Source: Dactylonectria macrodidyma
Taxonomy: Eukaryota; Ascomycota; Sordariomycetes; Hypocreales; Nectriaceae
Direction: 5' to 3'
DNA length: 64,000 nt
Assembly: GCA_020744425.1 (NCBI GenBank)
Contig: JAGMUV010000024.1
Location: 434,001-498,000, forward strand
A program made the position numbers and the translations under genes. The stretch's first letter is position 1. Each line of letters opens with the position of its first letter. A model generated the notes under the pieces. It was not told where the DNA came from and did no database searches. It was given only the letters and a program-made list of their open reading frames with translations. Shown in pieces: positions 21,336 through 33,513 of the stretch.

Positions 21336-22935
21336 GCGGTGCATTAGCGTGTGTTTACTTCAATCCCATTTAAAGTGTCTTACATGTGTCACCTTGAATT
21401 ATGGATCGTGTGTTAATTCTACCATCCAACACGGCCGTACCGTAGCAAATTCAACCGTATCATGGAAAGCCGTATAAACCTCACGTAGATGGATGACCAT
21501 GGCGGTTTAATTCCGCCTCGACGCATACTTTCGGACCTACAGCACACACTCCCTGCGATTCCACCAAAGTCTTTCCGATAAGTGCCCTTCTACCCGCATG
21601 ATTCCCTGCAGGAACAAGGTTAATACCCGAGGGCCACACCCCAGGATGCGCCAGGATGGCTTGTTGGCTGGGCAGTCTCAGGTCTGCGCCTCAATCAAGC
21701 AAACATAAAATCCTTCGACGGAGGGGTAACCCAAAAAACAAATATGCCCAGGGTGGGGCCGACTCTTATGCGTCATGGAAGTGATATCGCACAAGGGTGC
21801 GGTAAATCACATGTAATCACTTGTGACGGATTTCAGCTGTCTGGTTGGTAAAGATGCTTCACAAAAAGCACACATAAGCTAAAAGACGGCGCGTTTGAGC
21901 TTCCTGTCGACATCTAGATCGCCAAGCACAAAGATGATACGTTGCGGGCGATTAGCTTCGGTGACCAAATGCAGAGGGTAACAGTGTGTCTGCAATGATC
22001 AAGCCTGCATCTTCAATGTAGAAAAATTTGCAAGCCACAATCCCACCAAATCACATCATTCTTCCTCTTTTCCAGTCGACAAAACCGCCCGCCAGAGGCA
22101 CACGAGGTTGCATTGCGTCTGCAGACTGCAGGGATATGCAGGGCGGCGCACACAAAAAAAAGAGGTGGCTTTCCGCATTCCTCACCAGGGGGGTCTTCAT
22201 TGGGCGCGGAGGTTGGGAATTCGTCGAGTCCTTCACCTGGTAATGTGTCACTTTTTCTCTTCGGAAAGCATAACCATCTAAGACATGGATGAGAGGGATG
22301 TGACGGGGGTCCTACGTCAATCCTGGGAACATGTCTAGCTCCAACGTTGAAAGCCATGAGGCGGTTTCCTATGGCCGAAAGCCGAGTGTGACAAACAGGA
22401 CCGAAAGAAAATGGCTTTCATAATGCCACGGCCCGTTCGTGTCTCAAACGAGCAGCTGCGTCGGATCCGACAAGGGCAAGGAGAAGGGGGATCCAACCAA
22501 GCCCGGACTGCTGCTCTTAAGTTTAATAGGCGATTCAGATGTGGCCTGGGGGGATGGATCGGGCCTTAATACCGCAGCGGCAGCGCCATCACCACAGACA
22601 AAGCAATTTCCTACGTATCAACCACACACTGCGAGCAGAGGAATACCAGTACGGTATACTACGTACTGTTGCCCCAGGGGACCAACCACTGCCTCCTGAA
22701 CGGTTTGAAAACGGCAAGTGAATAACCCGTCAGCGTGGGTGGCCTTCAACTTTGGGACCGACACCACCCACTCCGATCCAGGCGATCTGAGCCCAGATTC
22801 TACTTCTCTTTCTGTCGCCCAAGACTCTAGCATATATTATCACTTTCATCCCCCCCCCCGGGATCGCCCATTTCCATCCCGTCATGTCACAATAGGAACC
22901 CCGCGCTCGAACCCTTTTGCTTTTCAATCCAAAAT
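21336..22935. other. Long gene-free interval before the rhodopsin-type gene
   Basis: 1.6 kb between the GNAT and rhodopsin-type genes. No gene found on either strand. A C-run (about 22850-22859) and pyrimidine-rich stretches precede the next start codon. Confidence 0.4.
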
Positions 22936-24425
22936 ATGGGTTCCGGTCAGAGGATCATCACCGATACCAACAAAGGCCCACTCGTGCAGGTCCTGACGCT
23001 CATGTTCCTGGTCATCGCGGTTCTTGCCTGTTCAGTCCGGTGCGGAACAAAGATTTATATGGTCAAGAGGCTCAAGGTCGATGATATCTTTGCTGTTGTT
23101 GCCGCGGTAAGTACGCAGCAGCGCCACCGAACCTCCCCCTCCTCATAAAACGCCCCCCCCCCCCCCGGCGGAGGTTGCTCGGCCGGATTGATGTGCCATC
23201 CTTCTTACTCATGCCGACGATGTAGGTATTTGCAATCGGCCAGTCCATTGCTGTATTTATTGGGAGTGAGGATGGGCTGGGACATCCATTTGAGACGCTG
23301 AGTACTAGCGAAGTTGAGACATTCTACAAGGTACGTCGTGTCCATCAGCCCTGAAGCTTTATATGGCTTGAAGCTTCCGTCCACAGATGAAGCTGACCCG
23401 TCACTGCAGAGTCAGTATGCCGCCAACGGCATGTTCGTCGCCTCTCTGCTATGCTCAAAGCTGTCTGGCACCATGGGCCTGCGCATGATGAGTCGCCGCG
23501 GCCAGGAAAATATCATCTTAGCATGTGAGGTCGTCGTCGGCCTGTGGGGTCTCAGCGCAATCTTCGTCAACTTCTTCCAGTGCCAGCTGCCGTCGCCGTG
23601 GGACTTTTCAGACAGCGCTCGATGCATTAACCGAAAGTCTTTCTGGACTTACTACTCGATCACAAACATCATCACCGATGTGGTTATTGTCGCCATCATG
23701 ACGGACAATGCTCGAAAGATCCAGACGTCGTGGAGCAAGAGAATCTTGGTCATATCGGTGTTTGGTAGCCGCATCTTGTACGTCACTCTCTTGCGACATG
23801 ATCCAGATCCAACATGCATGTTTATACGCATGGTGTCGACTTTTAACTAACGGTGAGCAGTGTCACACCCGCAATCGCTGTCCAAATTTACTACTCCAAT
23901 AAGGCGTTTGCGTCCTCCGACCCATCCTTTTCCCTCTGGGAAGCGGCTATCACGATACAGCTGGTGCAGTGTCTGGCCATCTTCACTGTGTGCGTGCCCA
24001 ACCTCAAGCCCTTCCTCGACAGCCTCGAATCTGGCCAGATCCGCATCGACGACCTGCGGCGACAGGGCAAGACGAGCAGCAACGGCTACCCGACATACAA
24101 GGCCGGCCATTCGGGGTACCGATCTGGTCAAAACAGCGGACTTGGGGGCTCCAGGTCGGGCCAGAACAGCGGCTCCAGGTCGCGATCGCGGCAGCCCGAC
24201 GACTCCATCATTTCGCATTCGCAGCGCAGTCAACACAGCGACGTGCACGAAATGGTCAACTTGTCCGGTTCCAGGTCAAAAACAAGGGCCGTCGCCGAGA
24301 CGAAGCATGGGAAAAAGACGTCTTGGGATGGACAAAGCCACGGAAGCCACTCGAGTCAAACTATACTGGTCCACCAGTCGTGGCAGGTAGATGTGCAAAA
24401 CATGGCCGGAAGAGCCCCTCAATAA
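22936..24425 (+). CDS. Rhodopsin-domain / PTH11-like integral membrane protein
   Basis: Four exons: 22936-23106, 23226-23330, 23410-23777, 23861-24425; 402 aa. About seven hydrophobic helices are visible, including VLTLMFLVIAVLACSV, IILACEVVVGLWGLSAIF, TNIITDVVIVAIM, and the stretch through FVTPAIAVQIYY, AITIQLVQCLAIFTVCV. The hallmark end of the fungal rhodopsin domain, VPNLKPFLDSLESGQIRIDD, is intact. A Ser/Gly/Arg-rich cytoplasmic tail (SRSGQNSGSRSRSRQ) follows. There is no CFEM domain at the N-terminus. Members of this family include the PTH11 surface-sensing receptors, but most are uncharacterised. Intron 1 contains a 16-18-base C run. Confidence 0.83.
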
Positions 24426-25974
24426 GGAGGTGTTATGTCTTTGTTCAACAGGTTTCACTTTTCAGTACATGGTAGTATTATAGCGTTGATGATTTAGATA
24501 TGTAGCAACACTGCAATTTGTTGTATGCCCCAGGACGGGAATCATTCAGTCTGTGTCGTCCGTCCCCTCAACTGAACAGGTACAAAATACCATGCACTCC
24601 GCACCCCGGAGCAAAAATGTGACAAGCCGCGCTTCACGACTGAACTTTCGTGTTCCGCGTAAAGGTAAAGGGGAAGAAACAGAAAAGAAAAAGAAGACAA
24701 GACAAAGTGGGGGGGGACTTAGATGTGTGTGTGTGTTATCGGCCTCCGCCGGCCGGATGCGACCCTGTCAGAACTCACATTTGACGCAGCTCAATCCCGA
24801 ATGGTCTGACGGCCGCAGGGTCCCTTTGCTTAGGTGCAGCAAAAGAAGTTTATGATATGCTACCACATGCAATACAGCAACATGAATGGCCGAGCAAACA
24901 GTCAAGGATCTATCATCTAGGGGCAGCATCCGAGACATGGCTGGTCTTTTTCGTCGACCACAAGCAGGCATGCGGAATCTTGCTCCCCGGGACCTTAGTC
25001 TTTTTTTCCCAGGCTCGGCGGAGCTTACAGCGTGCAGGGGGCGCTAGGCCTCATCTTTCGTTTCTGTTACGGAGACTCGATGCTTTTTTTTGGCGAGAAG
25101 CCACCCCCTGTAGTGGCTATTCTGCCCTGCAGTGGTGTGTCGTGCTGCTAGACGTTGTCTTCGCACGCACACGTTGATTATCGTACATCTCGACCTTCTC
25201 CGCGTTTAAACACAGACGTGTGGAGTGGGTGGGGGAGCTTGGAGCTCTGATCAGTGGGTGCTTCTTCCACAATCCTCACGGAGAATTCATGGACGTCTTG
25301 GTTGCTATCCACTATCCCTGTTTGACCAGAATAGGCAACTTAAAACAACCAAGAAAAAATAAAAATAAAAACGGTGGCGAGGAGGATTGCCGGCATTCGT
25401 CGCACCACACACACCCCTCCCTTCCTGCTCGGTGGCTGACATCCGGCACCTCGCGCTTTTCCCAAAAACCAGGCCAAGCCAACGGGATTTCAGCTTGTGT
25501 GTGTGAACCAACTGCCCCAGTGAGTGTGTGATCATGTACCTACTCACCCCCCTGCGCCCTTACGGGAGGGAAGAGGGGGTGGGCAAGGGTCAGGGGCGTT
25601 AGACTGCCCGGTTCACCATTCCGGCCAACAAAGAAGACAAGGGTTGGCAGACACGGCTGGCCGCCTCTATCCGAATGCACTGCTACATCAAGTTGGTCGA
25701 CCGCGTGCAGTACGGTAATTATTACACAGTACTCCTCCCCGGGTGCTGCTATTGTCTCAAAAGGACTGCCTGCCAAACGTGGTCCCCTTTTCCCTTCTGT
25801 GCAGCTGCTCTTCTGGGCCTAATTATGCGACATCTGTCAAATCCGTCGTCTCTTTTCTTGTAAACCTACACTACTTTACTTCTTATCATTATCCCACACC
25901 CCCACATCCTCTCTGCGATCTTCTCGATATTGCTCCTCCTCCATCACTGACACGCTTCACTGAGGTTGCACAGC
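24426..25974. other. Long promoter/leader region of the permease gene
   Basis: 1.5 kb without a supported gene. A purine-rich tract (AAAGAAAAAGAAGACAAGAC, 24685-24705) and GT-rich stretches are present. The last 120 bp before the permease ATG are strongly pyrimidine-rich, typical of well-expressed fungal genes. Confidence 0.4.
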
Positions 25975-27750
25975 ATGAGTAGCTACACTAGCAGCCACGA
26001 GATAGGCAATCCGCCTGCGGGCAAGGCCGAAGAGGCTCGCGTCTCCTCTAAGGTCGAGCCGCATTCTGAGCTTCGCTCGTCGAGTGAATATGGCGACAAA
26101 GATCAGTTGGCGCGATTAGGAAAGAAGCAAGTCCTCAGGGTACGACAGGATGCCATATTGAAGCCCCCTCATTGCGCACCTCAGCTAACACGGGTTTCTC
26201 GCAGCGCAACTTTGGCTTCATGTCCATTCTCGGCTTCAGCTGCACCATCCTCATCACCTGGGAAGCCGTGACAGTGCTCTTCGCGCAAGGCCTTAACAAC
26301 GGCGGCACGGCCGGCGTACTGTACAGCTTCATACTCATCTGGGTCGGCAACTTCAGCGTCTTTACCACCATGTGCGAGCTGGTCTCCATGGCCCCGACCT
26401 CGGGCGGGCAGTATCACTGGGTCGCCATGATGGCCCCGCGATCCTGCGCAAAGTTCCTGAGCTACCTCACCGGATGGCTGACCGTCGGCGGCTGGCAGGG
26501 CTCTGTGTCGTCCAGTGCGCTGCTCACGGGTAACATGATTCTGGGCATGGTCACGTTGAATGACCCTACCTTTGTGCCGCAGCTGTGGCATGGCACCCTC
26601 CTCTTCTGGGCTGTTCTTCTCTTCGCTGTCTTCATCAATACTCTCATCAGTTCAGCGCTGCCAAAATTTGAAGGCCTCATCTTGATCCTGCATATCCTCG
26701 GCTTCTTCGCCATCCTAATTCCTCTTGTCACTCTCGGACCCCACGGCGATGCGAAGGAGATCTTTACTACCTGGGTCAACAATGGCGGCTGGTCTTCCCA
26801 AGGAATATCCTTTATGGTTGGCATGATGGGCAATGCTTTCGCTTTTGTCGGCACTGATGCAGCTTTCCATGTAAGTCTCCCAAACTCCAGGTCAATTCCT
26901 TCTCCAATCATGACACACTCACACATAATGTCAGATGTCCGAAGAGACCGTGAACCCCAGCGTCGTAGTCCCCCGATCCATCCTGCTGAGCCTCATCATC
27001 AACGGCTCCTGTGGCTTCGCCATGCTCGTCGCCATGGTATTCTGCATGGGCAACTTTGACGAAGCGGCCGCCTCTGCTCCCGGCATGCTCGGGTTTCCGT
27101 ACATGTACATCTTCCAGCAAGCAACCAACTCGACGGCTGGCGCTCTCGTCATGGCCTCCATCATCATGATCCTCGGCGCTTGTGCGACTGTTGGCATGCT
27201 CGCTTCCACGTCCAGAGTCTTTTGGTCTTTTGCCCGCGATCGAGGCCTTCCGCTTTGGGGCATCATGTCGAGGGTCGACGAGCGCACCACTGTCCCTATT
27301 TGGGCTGTTGCTGCTACGTCCATCATCGCTGTTCTTCTGTCGCTCATCAACATCGGATCGCCCGTCGCTTTCATGAACGTCACTTCCCTATCTATATCCT
27401 GCCTCTACGCGTCTTACCTCATCGCCGCTGTTCTGCTCCTTTACCGCCGATGTACCAAGGGCTTTACCCTGCCCGACACAGAACTGCCAGCCCTCGGCAA
27501 CACGACTGGTGCTGAGCTTATCTGGGGCCCGTTCCGCCTCCCCGGAATCTTTGGTATTGCCAACAACGTCTTTACTATCTGCTACCTGGTTGTGGTCGGC
27601 TTCTTCAGCTTCTGGCCTCCAGTAGTGAACCCAACACCTGACATGGTCAACTACAGTGTTCTGGTAACGGGTGTTTTAGTTATCTTTAGCGTCATCTACT
27701 ACTTGGTGTGGGCTAATAAGGAATATAACGGCCCCATCATTGAGAGGTAG
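25975..27750 (+). CDS. APC-superfamily amine/choline/GABA-type permease
   Basis: Three exons: 25975-26139, 26205-26870, 26935-27750; 548 aa, the usual length. Plasma-membrane proton-coupled uptake of an amino acid, GABA or choline. Twelve hydrophobic helices are apparent. Family landmarks are NFGFMSILGFSCTILITWEA at helix 1, TSGGQYHWVAMMAP, FVGTDAAFHMSEETVNPSVV across the second splice site, and RDRGLPLWGIMSRVDERTTVP in the cytoplasmic loop. This pattern is closest to the fungal choline (Hnm1) and GABA permease branch; the precise substrate cannot be told from sequence. Start ATG 25975 follows a pyrimidine-rich leader. It is convergent with the TPP gene (326 bp between stop codons). Confidence 0.9.
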
Positions 27751-28076
27751 AATCGTTCACAGGATTGAAGGGTTGTCGTGTACATAAAAGTAGTGTCTCA
27801 GAAACAGGCATCCACTACAAACTGTCATTAAGCCAGCAAGCACAGCTAAATGGAATTAGATGATTTAATGAAGCAAATAGCCACATTGGACTCGTGAAAA
27901 CGTGTAGATGCCCCGTCCCTACGGCATCAGAATATGCTCCATGGGGTTCTTTTTCGTCATCATTCAAAGTCAAGGTTCAGATACTTACAACTCCACTCTA
28001 TTCATTATGCTTTTATTGACAGGTCGTCGGACAGGCCCACTCATATTGAAGGTTGTCGACATTAAACCAACCACTG
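27751..28076. other. Convergent 3' intergenic region
   Basis: 326 bp between the stop codons of the permease and the TPP enzyme; shared 3' flanks, no feature recognised. Confidence 0.4.
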
Positions 28077-30050
28077 TTAGCTAGCACTGACAGCAACGTC
28101 AAGAACCGCCGACGTTCCTGACTGAACCGATCGAATAGCCTCTTCGAGTTTTGGTTGCAACTGATCTGCAAGTCTGATTCTGGCCCCATAGATTTGTCCA
28201 TCTGCCGCTGCCTTTGCAATCCCCGAGTAGTCCGGGGACGGATCGAAGGAGATGTTGAGTTCCGAATTTGACACCTTTGACCCTTCGCCCTCGGGATGAA
28301 CCAGCAGCATTGACCTTCGCGGAGCATTCCATCCTAGCAGTATATCGTTAGTCTCGGGATACGTAGACGTCCGAGGGCGGTGTTCCAATTACCTGAGTTG
28401 TTCAAGACCACAGTCAGCACGGGGATTTTGTACCGTCCTGAAATCCAGTACACGCTAGCTGGGACGCTGAACAGGAAGCTGCCATCGCCCACAATCTGTA
28501 CCACCATTCTCTTCTCCTCTTGAGGAAGTTCTGCATCCTCTGCGTCAATCGCAAGCTTGATCCCGAGAGCACCACCTCCGCTCCAGCCAAGACCGCCGCC
28601 GCCGCAGTTGATCCATTGTCCGGGCTGTGTTGGACGCAGCTGCTCGGAAACAACGATGAAGTTCGTGACGGCTTCTACGGCAAAGACGGTGTTTTGAGGC
28701 AACATCTTGCGTAGTGTCGAACATACATATGCGGTGTTCATCAAGCCAGTATCAGTCGCCTGCGGCTTGGCGTCCAGGGACTTGATCAACTTGGAGTGAG
28801 ATTGTTGAAGTGAGCCCCATCGAGATTCAAACTCCGCATCGGCTAGGCGTGTCGTCAATTCTGAAGAGGATTTGAGATAGGTAACAAGCTGGCTCAACGC
28901 CGTGTTGGCATCGGCGCGATATCTCCTCTCGGCGCTGATGTATGAAACGAGCATCGTTTGCTTGAGAGGATCCACGTCGATGTGGAAGATCCTCGCGGAC
29001 GACTTGGGCAAGCAGCGCGTGTTGATCCAGGGGACGTCACAGTCGATGACGAGCAGTACATCTGCCGTTTTGACACTATCGTCCACACCGTACTGCAACC
29101 CCAACCAACCTGGGTGGTCTGCTGGGAAGCACATATCAGAGCCTCCCGTGTCCAGCACGCGCAGGCCCTTCACTGTGTTTGCGAGATCAACGAGTGCTGA
29201 CACGGCAGCATAATTTCTACCGCTGTAGCCCGTCACTACAAGAGGCTCGCGTGCTTCGACCAGCGCCAGCGCAATCTCAGCGACGGCGTCTGGGGGGAGA
29301 GCTGAAGGACCGATGGCGTGCCAGTGTGCAGAGTTGATGGTGTATGGCTCGATAAGTTCCTCCATGACTTCTCGCGCACCCATCAGATACACCGGGCCTT
29401 TCGGGTCGCTACAGGCAAATTGCAGAGCTCTTCGAACCATTTGCTTGACGTTCTTGCCCGTTTTAATCTCGCCCACGTACCGACAGTATTGGGCGACAAT
29501 CTGCTTCTGGTCTGGCACATCTTGCATCCAGTGACTGACAATCGAGTTAGCAACGAATGTCTCTCCTCTGAAAGAACTTCTTACATGAACTCTGTTCGAG
29601 AACCCGTCATCTCCCCTTCGATAGTAAACGGTGACAGGCCAGCAAAGATGAGCACTGGCGCCCTTCCCGTACACGCATTGTGAATCGCAGCAGCCATTCC
29701 TGACGTACCAACATCTACATGCACGATAACGCACTGGGCCTCGTTACTCTTTCGCGCATATCCATCGGCCATAGAGAGCGCAACCATTTCGTTGGGACAT
29801 GTGATGATGCGGGGGAACTTTGGATTGTTCCGACCTCTGACCATGGCCTCCAGAATGCTAGGGTGGTCGGAGCCAAGGTTGACGAAGCAATTCTTGACGC
29901 CCGCCTACGAAATGTCAGTACATGATGCTCAAGAGCAAGAGGGACAGCCAACTAGCCTCAATTAAGGCCTCGAAGAAGGCGAAGGAGGTAGTATACCTAT
30001 CACGGTTAGTAAACACATATTCTTAAAGTATGTTAGGTATCAACTCACAT
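28077..30050 (-). CDS. Thiamine-diphosphate enzyme (acetolactate synthase / benzoylformate decarboxylase-like)
   Basis: Five-exon model: 30050-30049, 29996-29957, 29904-29585, 29534-28393, 28333-28077; 586 aa. All three TPP-enzyme domains are present: the N-terminal Pyr domain with the cofactor-activating Glu53 (CPNEMVALSMADGYA), a central FAD/nucleotide-like domain (VVTGYSGRN... VLDTGGSDMCFPADHP), and the C-terminal PP domain with GDGSF (from residue 470) and NN (499-500) bracketing the Mg-TPP motif. Two features are odd: the start codon is split by the first intron (AT/G), and the second intron has a GC donor. The family acts on 2-keto acids by decarboxylation or C-C ligation; the substrate is unknown. 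Two CGG-N7-CCG sites lie just upstream, one shared with the D-lactate-type dehydrogenase promoter. Confidence 0.85.
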
Positions 30051-30147
30051 GGCTGCAAATCCAACGAGTACGGTTTTGACGAGTTGATTGGTAGCTCACT
30101 TGAGATAATGTAGTGTTTTTAAGCATATCATCTTATAGATAGAGCTT

Positions 30148-30160
30148 CGGCACGATACCG
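30148..30160. promoter_or_regulatory. CGG-N7-CCG site in the TPP gene promoter (proximal)
   Basis: CGGCACGATACCG, 98-110 bp upstream of the TPP enzyme's start codon. Zn2Cys6 proteins typically bind such inverted CGG half-sites with a fixed spacer; spacer 7 is the same as in the sites at 30244, 35853, 35934 and 38974. Confidence 0.5.
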
Positions 30161-30243
30161 GGAACGACTAGAAAAGAGGGGAAGCACCTGCTGCCATTAA
30201 AACTGCCATACTCAATATGCGGTCGCCGTGCCCATTGGCAGTT

Positions 30244-30256
30244 CGGGAATTATCCG
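30244..30256. promoter_or_regulatory. CGG-N7-CCG site in the TPP gene promoter (distal)
   Basis: CGGGAATTATCCG. With one or two flanking bases this is a 16-bp sequence (TCGGATAATTCCCGAA on the minus strand) identical to 35852-35867 in the promoter shared by the D-lactate-type dehydrogenase and the Zn2Cys6 regulator. Confidence 0.65.
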
Positions 30257-32260
30257 AAGTGGGGTTGATGCTATTGCGGATATCTGGGAACTTCCCGAGG
30301 TGGTCGGCAAGCTCTTCGGTATCTCAAGAACTAAACATAAGTGACGTGTGACTCAACATATGTGGTTCTTTTACTGCCTCTCCGCTTGTGAGCTCTATTT
30401 CAGCTTATCAGCCTGGCAGCCGCATGAAGGAACCTCTCAGAATCATGAGACTTTCGCACACATCAAACTTACCTAACTTGAGCAGGCATGTTCCCCATGG
30501 CTGGTTGGGCTCTTAGTATCGGTTTCTTCCATACTTCGATGTATCTGATGCAAAGATTCATAGAAGTAGCCTCCTATCTCTAATTTATTCTAGTCTGTCA
30601 TTGAGCGGGGGCAGGTGTACTGGCGATGCGGAATGCCATTGTCCTCTTTGGCTATTAGTTCTGCTTATTCATCGATGCTTTGAGGTAGCTACATCAACTA
30701 GTTAGATTGTTTGTAATCGGTGAAACTCCTATTATGGCTTCATGTAGGTAACGCATGCAATGAACAGTAAGGTGGTCGCCACGATTATTCGCTGCTGTGG
30801 CTAACGATACCCCTTCGAGTTTGTCCTTTACAAAAAAAAAACAAGTTTTTCTCGAAACTTTGGTGGGGTTTTGGATTGGCATTTCCTTTCGGATAGATCA
30901 GAGTGGCCTTAATCTGCCGACACTAATAATTTGACGTGCTGCCTATAGTCTCTGCTTTGGTGCGTTATAGGCGATTTGGTGCAACTTAATTTATGGGAGC
31001 TGATGCCGAGGGGTAATAGTCCGCTAATAATTCCACCTTACCCGCTTCGGAGCGGTGTATCTAAGTCTATGCTCTATGTTTGAGTCATTTTTGCCTCTTT
31101 CTAAGTCTCCAGGGGAGCAGTTGTGCCGGCGTACGGAGACTATCCCGAATTAATGGATGGATACAACTCCAGGGAGCCCTAATACAGAAGTGAAGCGGCG
31201 AGCAACAGCAGAAGAGATTAACACCTATTATAAGAGCGGGAAACTTGTCTCCTCCAAGCTGATCTCGCTTAAGTGCCTGCGTCACTATCGAGGTCGCCCT
31301 GAAGAGCGATGATGCCGTCATAAGTCATTTCAGGACGATGCCGCTTCATACCACGGCCTTTAGCACCGCTAGAAAATTCTAGGAAGAAGCGTTCCATCTT
31401 TCAAGGCCTTTAAACATGGGCAACTGTCTGCCAGGTATTCCCCCTTAGTCTCAATGGTCAAGGTGCCAGCGGGTCATGGACGAAAATCGAGAACCACCAG
31501 CGCTTGGCCAATTTTCTTCGCACTACGTAATCGCCGAGGCAGTTGTTGCCAGGCTATCTTATGCCTCAAGAGATCGACTCCATCGAGATAGTTGTAATTA
31601 CTTGCTTGGCTAAAAGGAGATTTTGGCCGTCAAATATCGAGTAACCCTCGTATAACCAAGGCAAAAAAACATGGCGATGCACCTCCAATCCCTGAAGTCC
31701 AAACTCCACAGTAAGACTCAGTCAGGTCTAATGCTGATTTGATTTCTAGACTACCTCAAGGTAGATAGAAATGCCAGCTTGTTACTGGTCCATGATTTGA
31801 TTGTCAGTACTGCGCCACGACTGATGGTCAGCACTGCGCCACGATTGATCGTCAGAGCGCCTCGCTTTTCGCTTCGCTGCCAAGCTGGCCTGTCTTTGCC
31901 TAGGGCGAGGTCGCGAAAGCGCGAGAGCGAGCAGCGAGAACCAATCAGACTGCGGAGCAGATGGTGTAAATGTGGAGACTGGGCAACAACACAATATTGG
32001 CCTGTAGATATGTAGATGTGAATCTACAGAGGATCTGAGAGACTAATTAGTATATTAAGAAGACATGCCAGGCCCAGATATTCGTTCCTTTGATTCAATC
32101 ACTCACAGCTCATCTCCAACTTAGACAGATACCCTAACCCTGGAGATCTAGTTATCTACTTCTACACCAACTTACCCAACAACCTCACTCTACCAGCCAA
32201 CATTTATTTCTCTTTTTTCATCGTTTCTCCTTGAGAACACTTACCCATCAAACCACCAAA
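30257..32260. other. Gene-poor interval with repeat-like remnants
   Basis: About 2 kb between the TPP promoter and the MDR gene. No intact gene. It holds an imperfect 24-bp tandem repeat (31795-31866), followed by a GC-skewed block. The last 150 bp before 32261 are pyrimidine-rich leader. I could not recognise a transposase. Confidence 0.4.
31795..31866 (+). repeat. Imperfect 24-bp tandem repeat, about three copies
   Basis: Successive units read GATTGTCAGTACTGCGCCAC, GATGGTCAGCACTGCGCCAC and GATCGTCAGAGCGCC with short spacers. The last unit leads into a GC-rich tract (GCGAGGTCGCGAAAGCGCGA). This looks like the worn end of a transposable element. Confidence 0.6.
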
Positions 32261-33289
32261 ATGACTACTCATACCATCCGCAAAGTCGTCATCTCCGCCT
32301 TTGGCGACCCCTCCAACGTCCACGTCGTCACCGCCGAGATCCCTCCCCCCGCTAAAAACGAGGTCCAATGCGACGTCATCTACTCTGGCTTCTCCGGTGG
32401 TGATATCAACATGCGTCTCGGCTCATACCCCATGCAGAAAGCCGCCCCGCTCACCCCCGGATACTGCTTCGTCGGCCGTGTAAGCGCCAACGGCAACAAG
32501 GCCACCAAGTACAAGCCCGGCGACCTAGTTGGCGCTCTGACCGTCTATGACTCTGAGGCTCAGAAGATCAACATTGATGAAAAGTACCTGATCACTGTGC
32601 CCGAGAGTGTCGACATGCGAGAGGCCCTCGGCATTATCCTCGACTGGAACACCGCTTATGGCCTGGTTCACCGCGGCACTGATCTGGTCGGCAAGGGCCA
32701 ACGCGTCTTCGTCCACAGCATGAGCGGCGCTGTTGGATATGCTATCACGACTCTCTGCCTCCTGCAGGGCGCAATTGTCTATGGCACCGCCTCGGAGCGA
32801 AACCATGCCGCTCTACGTGCCCTCGGAGCCCACCCTTTCATCTACACCAACAAGGACTGGATGACTGAGATGAAGAACCTGGGCGGCGCTCACGTCGTCT
32901 TTGACCCCATCGGCTTCGAGAGCTGGGACGAATCGTGGGAAATTCTCATCCGAGACGAGCCCAGCCGCCTCGTTGGCTTTGGAGGCAACATGAACATCAT
33001 CCAGGGAGACGCCGCCAAAACGCGATCGCAGTTCCCTGCCCAAGTCAAGCTCCTGGCCAAGAATGGCTGCCTTTTCACCAAGAGGAGCACCAGCTTCTGG
33101 TACATTGACCGCGATCGATCTACTTTCATGGAGGACCTGCACGCCATCATGCAGCTGCTAGTTGACGGCAAGATTGAGGTGCCTATCAAGAAGATCTGGG
33201 ATATGGAGAACATCCGGGAGCCTCATGAGAACTGGAACAAAATCCCTGGAATGGGTTGCTGCTTGATCCGCGTCGACCCATCTGCTTAG
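32261..33289 (+). CDS. MDR-superfamily NAD(P)H oxidoreductase (quinone-reductase / alcohol-dehydrogenase-like)
   Basis: Intronless, 342 aa, ATG 32261 in a good context (CCAAAATGAC). GroES-like N-terminal domain (FGDPSNVHVVTAEIPPP; GYCFVGRVSANG... KPGDLVGAL) followed by a Rossmann domain with VFVHSMSGAVGYAITTL and GTASERNHAALRALGAH. The structural- and catalytic-zinc cysteine sets of true zinc ADHs are absent, so it is more likely a zinc-free reductase of quinones or enones. Codon use is strongly biased to C-ending codons, which suggests high expression. It lies between the TPP enzyme and the D-lactate-type dehydrogenase, but I saw no CGG-N7-CCG site in its near promoter, so membership in the same regulon is doubtful. 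Confidence 0.85.
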   Translation: MTTHTIRKVVISAFGDPSNVHVVTAEIPPPAKNEVQCDVIYSGFSGGDINMRLGSYPMQKAAPLTPGYCFVGRVSANGNKATKYKPGDLVGALTVYDSEAQKINIDEKYLITVPESVDMREALGIILDWNTAYGLVHRGTDLVGKGQRVFVHSMSGAVGYAITTLCLLQGAIVYGTASERNHAALRALGAHPFIYTNKDWMTEMKNLGGAHVVFDPIGFESWDESWEILIRDEPSRLVGFGGNMNIIQGDAAKTRSQFPAQVKLLAKNGCLFTKRSTSFWYIDRDRSTFMEDLHAIMQLLVDGKIEVPIKKIWDMENIREPHENWNKIPGMGCCLIRVDPSA

Positions 33290-33513
33290 GAGAGACACAT
33301 GATCAGGAATGCTTCGAGATATTGTGGGTTTTTAGACTTGGAACGAAGTGAGCACTTTGAGAGCTGTTTTACATAGAACATGATCGAATTATACTTCGCA
33401 ATTTCATAAATCTCTGCGTCCAATCATATTACGTGTCTGTTGGCGTCTAACAGCCTCAAGCTCTCGTTGCATGTCAAACGATAGAGTGAGCGGCAATGCT
33501 CACAACCTCTCAA

